From the NCBI GenBank assembly GCA_023421875.1, contig JAEZSM010000231.1:1-6303 (forward strand): DNA of 6,303 nucleotides. Reading direction: 5' to 3'. Positions 1-5,891 of the stretch are shown one piece after another (the first letter of the stretch is position 1; each line of letters starts with the position of its first letter). The notes under the pieces are model-generated. The model searched no databases, was not told the origin of the DNA, and was given only the letters and a program-made list of their open reading frames with translations. The position numbers were made by a program, and so were the translations under genes. This DNA is from Spirochaetota bacterium. GTDB taxonomy: Bacteria > Spirochaetota > Spirochaetia > Treponematales > Rectinemataceae.

Positions 1-386
1 TTGCTGCCTCCTACCCCTACTATGCCGAATATGCCGGCCTGGACTCGCGCTCTTTCTGGTACGGCTACGGAGAGCTTTCGGCTCGCTTCTTTTCAATTCG
101 TCCGTGGAAAGTGCTGGGAGTATTCAAAATGCCCTGGCTGCCCTCCTGGACTGTCGGAACCCTTGGTCTTGAAGGCGGGCTCAGGGCTGCGGCGCTCAGC
201 CTAGGGTCTGCCTTGGCCTTTCCTGCTTCTGCCTTTCTCTCCCTCGAGATTGAACTGGCGTTCCTGGCCGGACTGGCGGCCGAGGGCCGCTTGGTCTTCG
301 ACATCGAAGCCGCCTGGGCCTTCGACAGCGCTCTGTCCGGCGGTGATCGTCTGAGTCTCGGCCTGGCTTTGGGTATGCGAATATGA
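1..386 (+). CDS. C-terminal end of a beta-rich, outer-membrane-type protein (5' partial)
   Basis: The open frame enters from the left edge (first full codon at 3) and ends with TGA at 384-386, giving 127 residues. I do not recognise the family. The first 35 residues are rich in Tyr, Phe and Trp. From about residue 47 on, the chain alternates hydrophobic and small or polar residues in 8-12 residue stretches separated by short Gly, Pro or Asp turns. The last strand-like segment is LSLGLALGMRI. This pattern resembles the closing strands of an outer-membrane beta-barrel, although barrels usually end in Phe rather than Ile. The signal peptide and any N-terminal domain lie outside the window. The stop overlaps the helicase start in ATGA, so the two are probably co-transcribed and may be translationally coupled. 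The frame is convincing; the barrel call is inference. Confidence 0.6.
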   Translation, partial: AASYPYYAEYAGLDSRSFWYGYGELSARFFSIRPWKVLGVFKMPWLPSWTVGTLGLEGGLRAAALSLGSALAFPASAFLSLEIELAFLAGLAAEGRLVFDIEAAWAFDSALSGGDRLSLGLALGMRI

Positions 387-2848
387 ACGAGCGACTGCAC
401 AGCGCTGTGGTGGAATCCCGGGAACGACTCGCCGAATCGGTCTGCATGGAGCTGAAAGAAGCCATCAGCTCCGCCGGAGGTGGGGAGATCTTTGCCGTGG
501 GGAGCCTGGACAGCGGCGGCAAGGTGAGCGCGATAGAAGTGGTGGCCCGGGGGAATTCCGACGCAGTCCCTGCCCTCGGCTCCTATTTTGAAAAAGGCTC
601 GGTACTGATCCACAACCATCCATCTGGAAGACTCCAGCCTTCGGAGCCCGACGTGGCTATCGCCGCCGAAGCAGGCAGCTTCGGCGTGGGCTCGTACATC
701 ATCGATAACGACGCCAGCCTATTGTACATTGTCGCAGAGCCTGCACGGCGCAGATCTTTGCGGATGCTGGACGAGGAAGGCCTGTCCAGGGCCCTGGACA
801 AGGGCGGCGCATTGGCCAAGACAATGCGGGATTTCGAGCCCCGACCTTCCCAGGTTCAGATGACCGCCGACGTAGCTTCGGTTTTCAACCACGGGGGCAT
901 TCTGGCGGCGGAGGCGGGCACGGGGGTGGGCAAGTCCTTCGCCTATCTGCTGCCCGCAATAGGATGGGCCCAGGGCAACGAGGAACGGGTTGTCATATCC
1001 ACCGCGACGATCAATCTCCAGGACCAGCTTTTTTCCAAGGATCTCCCGGTGGTCTCGTCGATTTTCCGCAAAAAGCCCAAGACAGTCCTGGTCAAGGGTC
1101 GGGCCAACTATCTCTGCAAGAGGAGACTCCAGGAAGCCATAGACGAAGAAGGACTCATGCTGGACGAGCAAAGCCCCATAAAACGGATCGCCGCCTGGGA
1201 CGAAGCCGGTGGAAACGGCGACAGGGCTGCGTTGCCTTTCAGGGTCGACGACCAGACCTGGGGCAGGATCTGCTCTGAGGCCGAAGCATGCGTTTCTCTC
1301 CGCTGTCCCCACAGGGAGAAGTGCCATGTCATCGCAGTGCGCAAGAATGCGGCGGATGCCCAGATCATCGTGGTGAACCATCATCTGCTCTTCGCCGACA
1401 TTGCCTCCCGGAGGCGGAACGCCGGAGTGGAGCAGACTTCCATCTTGCCTAGCTACAATGTGCTGGTGCTGGACGAGGCCCATGCAATAGAGGACAGCGC
1501 CACCAGTCTCTTTACCGAAAGCCTCTCCCGGTTTTCCCTTCTGAAAAAATTGTCCCAGCTTTGGCGAAAAAAAGGACGGGGCTTTTTCGGCAGCATGGCA
1601 AGCCTGGCCGTCTTGCCTTCGGTGAGCTCCCAGCGGATACAGACCTTCGAAGCGAGAATCCAGGAGGTCCAGGGCTCCATGGCAAGCCTGGAAGCGTTGA
1701 CCCTGGGTATTATGGGAGACGAGGCAAGCCTGCGGCTGAAGGAAAAGACGCCGGCCATCGCCGCCTCGCTCTGTGAAGCCGCGGGGCGGCTGCAACGCTC
1801 GATTCTCGCCCTAAGCAAGGAGCTCGCCGACATTTTGGAGGCCCTGCCCGAAGCAAAGGCCCAGGAAGCGGCAGCCTTCGAAACCAGGATGGTAGCCAGG
1901 AGCCTCAACGAGTCGGCCGACCTGCTGGCCAGAATGAAGGATTTCGATGCCAATCCCGACACGGTCTTCTGGATCGAGAAATCAAGGAGCCTGCAAAAAG
2001 AAACCTTCGTTTACTTTAACGCCACGCCGCTGGAAGTGGCTCCTCTATTGGAGAAATCGGTTTTCGAAAAGCTACGCTCCGTAGTTTGCACCTCAGCAAC
2101 CCTGGCGGTGGGCGGGAGTTTCGACTTCTGGATGAAACGGGTCGGCATTGCCAAGCAGCGACAGGATCTTGAAGCCAGGATTTATCCTTCGCCTTTTCCC
2201 TTCGGCAGCAACGCGGTCTTGGCGGTAGATCCCCAAGCTCCCCATCCCCAACGGCAGAAGGCAGCGTACAGGGAATACATTCCCGAGACCGTGCTGAGGC
2301 TGCTATTAGCGTCCCGTGGACGGGCTCTCGTGCTCTTCACCAGCTACGAGATGCTCGGAGCCAGTTTCGAAAAGGCCAGGCCGGTTCTCGAGTCCGAGGG
2401 CATAAGCTGCCTGCGCCAAGGCATGGACGAGCGATCCAGGCTTCTGGCGATGTTCCGTAATGACATCTTTAGCGTTCTATTTGCCACAGATTCCTTCTGG
2501 GAAGGTGTAGATGCTCCGGGCGAAACCCTGTCCATGGTTGTGCTCACCAAGCTCCCCTTCAAGGTGCCCGACGAACCGGTGCTGCAGGCCAGGGCAGAGG
2601 CTGTGGAAAAGGCAGGAGGCAACGCCTTTATGGAAATCAGCGTGCCAGAGGCTATCATCAAGTTCAAGCAGGGCTTCGGGAGGCTCATCAGACATTCTCA
2701 GGACAGGGGCGTTGCAGTGGTGCTGGATCAGCGCCTCGCCACTTCCCGCTACGGCTCGTTGTTTATCGAAAGCCTGCCTCGCTGCAAGCTCGTCTCAGGC
2801 GGTCGGGACATCCTGGAGAGCGAAATCCGCCGCTTTCTGGACGATTGA
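383..2848 (+). CDS. dinG: DinG-family Fe-S DNA helicase with N-terminal RadC/JAB-like domain
   Basis: This 821-residue protein is predicted to be an ATP-driven 5'-3' DNA helicase of superfamily 2 (XPD/DinG group), which in known members unwinds R-loops, forks and other structured DNA. The helicase core starts near residue 150 with a Q-motif-like RPSQVQM. Walker A is AEAGTGVGKS (176-185) and the Walker B box is DEAH (364-367). Four Fe-S cysteines, C245, C303, C308 and C314, have the 5- and 6-residue spacings of E. coli DinG. Later motifs are CTSATL (569-574), TDSFWEGVD (702-710) and QGFGRLIR (763-770). Residues 35-120 form an extra RadC/JAB-like domain: E35 and HNHPSG (77-82) followed by S87 and D90 complete a JAMM motif. 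There is no DnaQ exonuclease domain. The ATG overlaps the upstream stop and has no clear Shine-Dalgarno, which suggests coupling; starting at Met22 would still keep the JAB domain. The helicase call is secure; the role of the JAB domain is unknown. Confidence 0.95.
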   Translation: MNERLHSAVVESRERLAESVCMELKEAISSAGGGEIFAVGSLDSGGKVSAIEVVARGNSDAVPALGSYFEKGSVLIHNHPSGRLQPSEPDVAIAAEAGSFGVGSYIIDNDASLLYIVAEPARRRSLRMLDEEGLSRALDKGGALAKTMRDFEPRPSQVQMTADVASVFNHGGILAAEAGTGVGKSFAYLLPAIGWAQGNEERVVISTATINLQDQLFSKDLPVVSSIFRKKPKTVLVKGRANYLCKRRLQEAIDEEGLMLDEQSPIKRIAAWDEAGGNGDRAALPFRVDDQTWGRICSEAEACVSLRCPHREKCHVIAVRKNAADAQIIVVNHHLLFADIASRRRNAGVEQTSILPSYNVLVLDEAHAIEDSATSLFTESLSRFSLLKKLSQLWRKKGRGFFGSMASLAVLPSVSSQRIQTFEARIQEVQGSMASLEALTLGIMGDEASLRLKEKTPAIAASLCEAAGRLQRSILALSKELADILEALPEAKAQEAAAFETRMVARSLNESADLLARMKDFDANPDTVFWIEKSRSLQKETFVYFNATPLEVAPLLEKSVFEKLRSVVCTSATLAVGGSFDFWMKRVGIAKQRQDLEARIYPSPFPFGSNAVLAVDPQAPHPQRQKAAYREYIPETVLRLLLASRGRALVLFTSYEMLGASFEKARPVLESEGISCLRQGMDERSRLLAMFRNDIFSVLFATDSFWEGVDAPGETLSMVVLTKLPFKVPDEPVLQARAEAVEKAGGNAFMEISVPEAIIKFKQGFGRLIRHSQDRGVAVVLDQRLATSRYGSLFIESLPRCKLVSGGRDILESEIRRFLDD
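1597..1732 (+). repeat. Decayed 42-nt periodic repeat inside the helicase gene
   Basis: GGCAAGCCTG occurs at 1597-1606, 1681-1690 and 1723-1732, with spacings of 84 and 42 nt, all in the same frame. The first two copies extend to CATGGCAAGCCTGG (1594-1607 and 1678-1691). The protein shows (M/E)ASL at residues 405, 433 and 447, a 14-residue (two-heptad) period, in the helical region between Walker B and helicase domain 2. This could be the trace of an old tandem duplication in the arch-type helical insertion, or convergence in a helical segment. Confidence 0.35.
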
Positions 2849-2888
2849 TGCCGGCATGAGTACAATGCGGAGACAAAGACAACGATGA
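2846..2888 (+). promoter_or_regulatory. Possible stop/start relay linking dinG to manA
   Basis: The dinG stop overlaps an ATG in TGATG (2846-2850). That ATG opens MPA and stops at 2857-2859, which overlaps another ATG (2856-2858) in ATGA. The second mini-ORF reads MSTMRRQRQR and stops at 2886-2888, again overlapping the manA ATG (2885-2887) in ATGA. A ribosome could in principle terminate and restart across the 36-nt gap. The overlaps are seen directly; their use is inference and chance is possible. Confidence 0.25.
2869..2873 (+). promoter_or_regulatory. Candidate ribosome binding site of manA
   Basis: GGAGA lies 11 nt before the ATG at 2885, a slightly long spacing. No other in-frame start codon lies between this site and the conserved N-terminal ELKNQIRGYAWGS segment, so it supports the chosen start. 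Confidence 0.5.
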
Positions 2889-4213
2889 AGGAGACCGGTA
2901 TCGTTCTATTTGAGCTTAAAAACCAGATTCGCGGCTACGCCTGGGGCAGCTTGGACGGGCTTAAGCTCTATTGTGGAATCGACAGCTCCCCCGGAAAGCC
3001 CGCGGCCGAGTGCTGGATGGGAGCCCACCCCGAAGCGCCCTCGGCCCTTGTACGCTCAGAAGGCGGCGTGCTTTCGCTGCGGCGGCTCATCGACCTGCAG
3101 CCCAGAAGAACTCTGGGCGATCCGGCGATGCTGAAGAGTTCGGAGCTGCCCTTTTTATTCAAGGCACTCTCTGCCGCCGCTCCGCTTTCCATCCAGGTTC
3201 ATCCCGACAAAAAGAAGGCCGCCTTGGGCTTCGAGCGGGAAGAAAGCCTCGGTATTCCCAGGGCCTCTTCACTGCGGACCTACCGGGACCCTAACCACAA
3301 ACCGGAACTCGCCCTCGCTCTTTCGCCATTCAGGGCGCTTTGCGGCCTCCGGGACATGGATGAGACAGCGCTGTTTCTAGGTCCGGCGTTATCGTCTATG
3401 CTGGGAATACAAAAGACTATCAGGGCCGAGGCCTATTCCGTCTTTCTTTCCAGGCTCCTGGGGCTGGACGCCGAAGAAAAAAAAGTCCTCTTCCGTGAAG
3501 CCGGCGCGAGAGCCCTGGAGCTCTCGAAAAGCGGCGAGCCCCGGACTCAGGAAGCCGGCCAGACAGCGCTGCGCCTGGCGGCCCTTTATCCCGGCGACCC
3601 CGGGGCTCTCGCGCCGCTTTTTATGCGGCTTCTGCTGCTTCAGCCAGGCCAGGCGCTCTATATTCCCCCAGGGCTTCTGCATTCCTATGTCGAAGGAACC
3701 ATCCTCGAGGTCATGGCATCCTCGGACAACGTTGTCAGGGGTGGATTGAGCCCCAAGCATATCGATAAAGAAGAACTTCTGCGTGTTGTCGATCCGGAGG
3801 CTCGAGCACTTTTGCTGGATAAAGTTACTCAAAGCCCTGCGCCAGGCATATCGTTGCACGACGCCGGGCCGACTATCGAAACGTGGCCTTGCCCCGCCGA
3901 AGAGTTCGTCCTGGAACGGATCCGCCCGGAGTCCCGAACGCGCCTCGTCCTCTTTGGCGGCGGACCGGAAATCCTGCTCTGCACCGAGGGCGCAGTCCGC
4001 GTTACCGCATCCGAAGACGACCCGACAAAGGTTCAGAATACAATGCAAAAAAAAGAACTATGTCTGGCCCGGGGCGGTTCCGCCTTCATCGGGGCCTCCT
4101 GTACACGCTATGAAATCGACGGCTCGGGAACGGTCTACAGGGTCCGATATCCTGGACACGACGGCTCAGCAGGCAGCCGGATGCCCAACTTGCCCGGGAG
4201 CCCGCGGCTATGA
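2885..4213 (+). CDS. manA: Mannose-6-phosphate isomerase, class I
   Basis: This cytoplasmic zinc enzyme interconverts mannose 6-phosphate and fructose 6-phosphate, feeding mannose into glycolysis or supplying mannose 6-phosphate for GDP-mannose and surface glycans. At 442 residues it is somewhat longer than E. coli ManA (about 390). Family landmarks are in order: ELKNQIRGYAWGS near the N-terminus, AECWMGAHPEAPS (41-53), LSIQVHPDKK (101-110), NHKPELALALSPFRALCGLR (137-156), IPPGLLHSY (260-268) and SSDNVVRGGLSPKHID (279-294). Zinc ligands by family comparison are Q104, H106, E141 and H266; R285 is the conserved active-site arginine. A helical insert fills about 157-250 and a cupin-like region follows 330. 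The last 20 residues are Gly/Ser/Pro rich and look dispensable. The gene starts 36 nt after dinG and ends in an ATGA overlap with yaiI. It carries two A8 tracts (3477-3484 and 4047-4054). Confidence 0.95.
   Translation: MKETGIVLFELKNQIRGYAWGSLDGLKLYCGIDSSPGKPAAECWMGAHPEAPSALVRSEGGVLSLRRLIDLQPRRTLGDPAMLKSSELPFLFKALSAAAPLSIQVHPDKKKAALGFEREESLGIPRASSLRTYRDPNHKPELALALSPFRALCGLRDMDETALFLGPALSSMLGIQKTIRAEAYSVFLSRLLGLDAEEKKVLFREAGARALELSKSGEPRTQEAGQTALRLAALYPGDPGALAPLFMRLLLLQPGQALYIPPGLLHSYVEGTILEVMASSDNVVRGGLSPKHIDKEELLRVVDPEARALLLDKVTQSPAPGISLHDAGPTIETWPCPAEEFVLERIRPESRTRLVLFGGGPEILLCTEGAVRVTASEDDPTKVQNTMQKKELCLARGGSAFIGASCTRYEIDGSGTVYRVRYPGHDGSAGSRMPNLPGSPRL
4196..4200 (+). promoter_or_regulatory. 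Ribosome binding site of yaiI
   Basis: GGGAG inside the end of manA sits 9 nt before the ATG at 4210. It supports this start, as does the family N-terminus beginning immediately at the first residues (MTLWIDGD). Confidence 0.6.
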
Positions 4214-4677
4214 CACTGTGGATAGACGGCGATAGTCTGCCCAGGGATCTGCGCGCCCTTTTGCTCCGTCGGGCAGGAAGCAGTCGGCAAGACCGGCCAT
4301 TCCCCGAACTGCGCTTCGTTTCCGCCAGAAAACTGCCGGAGGTACCGCCAGAGCTCTGCCGCATCGTTCAAGCCGGCCCCGACGCGGCCGACAGATTTAT
4401 CGAGGCCGAGGCGGCCCTCGGCGACCTGGTCGTGACAAGGGACACTGCCCTGGCAGAGCGGCTAGCCGATAGGGGGATCTACGCCATCAACGATAGAGGC
4501 GATGTCTTTACCAACGAGAACGCGGCCGAGCGCCGCTCCTTGAGGGATGCGACCCTGCAACTCAGGAACCTCGGTCTGGCGCCGCCCTCGCCCAGGGGCT
4601 CCACGCGCGGTCCGCGAGAACTTAAGCGTTTTGCCGACAGCCTCGAAGCCTTGCTGACCAGGCTCGGCCGCTCATAG
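4210..4677 (+). CDS. yaiI: YaiI/YqxD family protein (DUF188, PIN-like fold)
   Basis: This 155-residue protein matches the length and pattern of E. coli YaiI (about 150 residues), a family of unproven function with a PIN/NYN-like nuclease fold. Visible landmarks are MTLWIDGDSLP at the N-terminus with acidic D6 and D8, GPDAADRFI (57-64) with D58 and D61, GDLVVTRDTALAERLADRG (71-89) with D72 and D78, and a late RELKRFADSLEALL segment like the family's C-terminal helix. The clustered acidic residues could bind metal, so nuclease activity is possible but not shown. Compared with E. coli VDADACP, the first motif reads IDGDSLP and lacks the Cys. The gene is the last of the plus-strand run, starts in an ATGA overlap with manA, and its stop lies inside the convergent GT51 gene. 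Confidence 0.9.
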   Translation: MTLWIDGDSLPRDLRALLLRRAGSSRQDRPFPELRFVSARKLPEVPPELCRIVQAGPDAADRFIEAEAALGDLVVTRDTALAERLADRGIYAINDRGDVFTNENAAERRSLRDATLQLRNLGLAPPSPRGSTRGPRELKRFADSLEALLTRLGRS

Positions 4678-5748
4678 GGGGCTTTCGGACTCTTTCACTG
4701 TCTCAGGCCCTTCCGCTCCGGGGAGAAGTGTTGGATCAATGTCTTGCGAACTCAGCTCACTTTCATCAATGACCGGGACTTCAGATTGGCCTGCGGGCGC
4801 GTCGGGGTCGGTCACCGCATCGGGGTCTGCCAACACCTCAGCTCCCGCGCCTGCCTCGGTCGCAGGAACAATCGCCCCGGCATCTGCTTGGGCATCATCA
4901 GCGTCGGCTTGCTCGACGAAGGCATCTTCAAACCCGGGCTCCAGGGCTCCCGGCGGGCTTTCGGGCAGGGCAGACTGGTCAGGCGATACCGCGTAGGGGC
5001 TTACGAAGCGCCTGGTCAAATAGGCGTAACGCTCCCTGAGTATCGCCGAGTCGCCCAGCGTGAAAGGGCTGTATTTAATCGGCGATGACAAAAGGGCTAT
5101 GAGCCGGGCTGCCTGGTCCCGGTCGAGCGATCTCGTCGGCAGTCTGTAGTAATGCTCGGCCGCCGTTTCTATGCCGAATATTCCTTTTCCCCATTCCGCG
5201 TATCCCAGGTAGAGTTCGAGAATCCGTTCCTTGGAGAGAATCAGGTCCAGCTCCAGGGCTGCTATAACCTCGAAATACTTGCGCACATAGCTTTTTTCGG
5301 GCACCAGAAAGAGGGTGCGGGCCACTTGCATGGTCAGAGTCGATCCGCCGTAGAGAGGCTTGCCTAACCTGGCATTGACTTCCCGTGCCCGCTTGAAGGC
5401 CTCGATATCGATTCCCTGGTGTTCGTAGAATTTTCCGTCCTCCACCGCGACCAGCATCGATCGAATATAGCTGGGGATGCTCTCGAGCTTGACAGGCTGG
5501 GGCTTCTGGAGTTCCCACTTGTAGCCTATCGAACGGTAGGGCATCAGCACGATAAAAGAGGGGTCATTGTACTTGTAAACGAAGATGAAGAGCGACGTTA
5601 TTCCTATGTAGACGATATGGACTGCCAAGAATAGTTTGATGAGAAAAAGAAAGAGCCGGACTGGCCAGGATTTGCCCGGTCTTCCGCGGTGCTGGTTTTT
5701 TTTATCTTCCTTGGCCGGCTCAAGGGTCTCGGAGGGCGAACGCTTCAT
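4672..5748 (-). CDS. mtgA: Monofunctional GT51 peptidoglycan glycosyltransferase with acidic C-terminal tail
   Basis: This 358-residue protein is predicted to polymerise lipid II into glycan strands at the outer face of the inner membrane. A basic N-terminus (1-31) precedes one membrane segment (about 31-58). The GT51 domain (about 85-245) shows EDGKFYEHQGID (103-114, catalytic E103), GGSTLTMQ (134-141), RKYFEVIAALELDL (156-169, second Glu E160, 57 residues after E103 as in S. aureus PBP2), KERILELYL (173-181) and AEWGKGIFGIETAAEHYY (184-201). GGSTLTMQ is PbpC-like while AEWG is MtgA-like. Gly182 replaces the usual Asn of YLN. No transpeptidase follows; residues 257-358 are Ala/Pro/Asp/Glu rich with 26 acidic and one basic residue, probably disordered in the periplasm. 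There is no Shine-Dalgarno before the ATG, but no other start upstream would be in frame, and later ones would cut the membrane segment. The function call is firm; the symbol is by domain layout. Confidence 0.9.
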   Translation of the reverse strand: MKRSPSETLEPAKEDKKNQHRGRPGKSWPVRLFLFLIKLFLAVHIVYIGITSLFIFVYKYNDPSFIVLMPYRSIGYKWELQKPQPVKLESIPSYIRSMLVAVEDGKFYEHQGIDIEAFKRAREVNARLGKPLYGGSTLTMQVARTLFLVPEKSYVRKYFEVIAALELDLILSKERILELYLGYAEWGKGIFGIETAAEHYYRLPTRSLDRDQAARLIALLSSPIKYSPFTLGDSAILRERYAYLTRRFVSPYAVSPDQSALPESPPGALEPGFEDAFVEQADADDAQADAGAIVPATEAGAGAEVLADPDAVTDPDAPAGQSEVPVIDESELSSQDIDPTLLPGAEGPETVKESESPL

Positions 5749-5758
5749 CGGTACAGGA

Positions 5759-5764
5759 ATTATA
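5759..5764 (-). promoter_or_regulatory. Candidate -10 box of the GT51 gene
   Basis: On the minus strand the sequence reads a perfect TATAAT just after the terminator T-tract. The end of the box is only 10 nt from the ATG, so transcription would start about 4 nt before the gene. No good -35 is present: at 17-18 nt spacing the sequence is GTACGG or TGTACG, inside the terminator stem. The box is plausible because the upstream transcript should end here, but it is unproven. Confidence 0.35.
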
Positions 5765-5767
5765 GCG

Positions 5768-5800
5768 AAAAAAAAGGGACCCCGTACAGCTACGGGGTCC
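5768..5800 (-). terminator. Intrinsic terminator after the 2-oxoacid oxidoreductase gene
   Basis: A perfect 10-bp inverted repeat, GGACCCCGTA (5777-5786) and TACGGGGTCC (5791-5800), encloses a 4-nt loop. On the minus strand it is followed, after a short CC, by eight T residues (5775-5768). This is a textbook Rho-independent terminator for the gene ending at 5892. In the plus direction there is no T-tract after the stem, so it works for the minus strand only. Confidence 0.9.
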
Positions 5801-5854
5801 TTGAGAAGTTTTGCGTTTACGCGGCCTTACGGCACTGCTTCCAGGCAACGCATT

Positions 5855-5884
5855 AAAGCCCTAGCATCATCAATCCAGGGCTTT
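5855..5884 (-). repeat. Inverted repeat just behind the oxidoreductase stop codon
   Basis: AAAGCCCT (5855-5862) and AGGGCTTT (5877-5884) form a perfect 8-bp stem with a 14-nt loop, starting 7 nt after the stop at 5892. Neither strand has a following T-tract, so it is not a complete terminator. It could protect the mRNA 3' end or be a binding site. Apart from this and the terminator, 5749-5891 holds no gene that I can support. Confidence 0.4.
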
Positions 5885-5891
5885 TCCCAGC

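Noticed and set aside
65..619. 184-codon open frame on the minus strand across the left end
   Set aside because: Antisense to the barrel-like protein end and the JAB domain; Arg/Pro/Ser-rich shadow composition.
719..1795. 358-codon open frame on the minus strand
   Set aside because: It lies entirely inside the helicase gene, whose Walker, Fe-S and DEAH motifs are clear on the plus strand; the minus translation shows no recognisable domain.
2848..2857. ATGCCGGCAT palindrome after dinG as an operator
   Set aside because: Ten-bp palindromes are common in GC-rich DNA and no promoter elements surround it.
3477..3484. A8 tract as a programmed ribosomal frameshift site in manA
   Set aside because: The conserved isomerase domain continues in the original frame past the tract, and no purposeful product is seen in the shifted frame.
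3389..4048. 219-codon open frame on the minus strand
   Set aside because: Antisense to the zinc-ligand core of manA; a GC-rich codon shadow.
5777..5800. Hairpin as a bidirectional terminator
   Set aside because: Only the minus strand has a T-tract; no plus-strand gene ends here.
5801..5854. tRNA or small RNA gene between the two hairpins
   Set aside because: No cloverleaf arms or conserved T-loop found; only a few short inverted matches and very short open frames.
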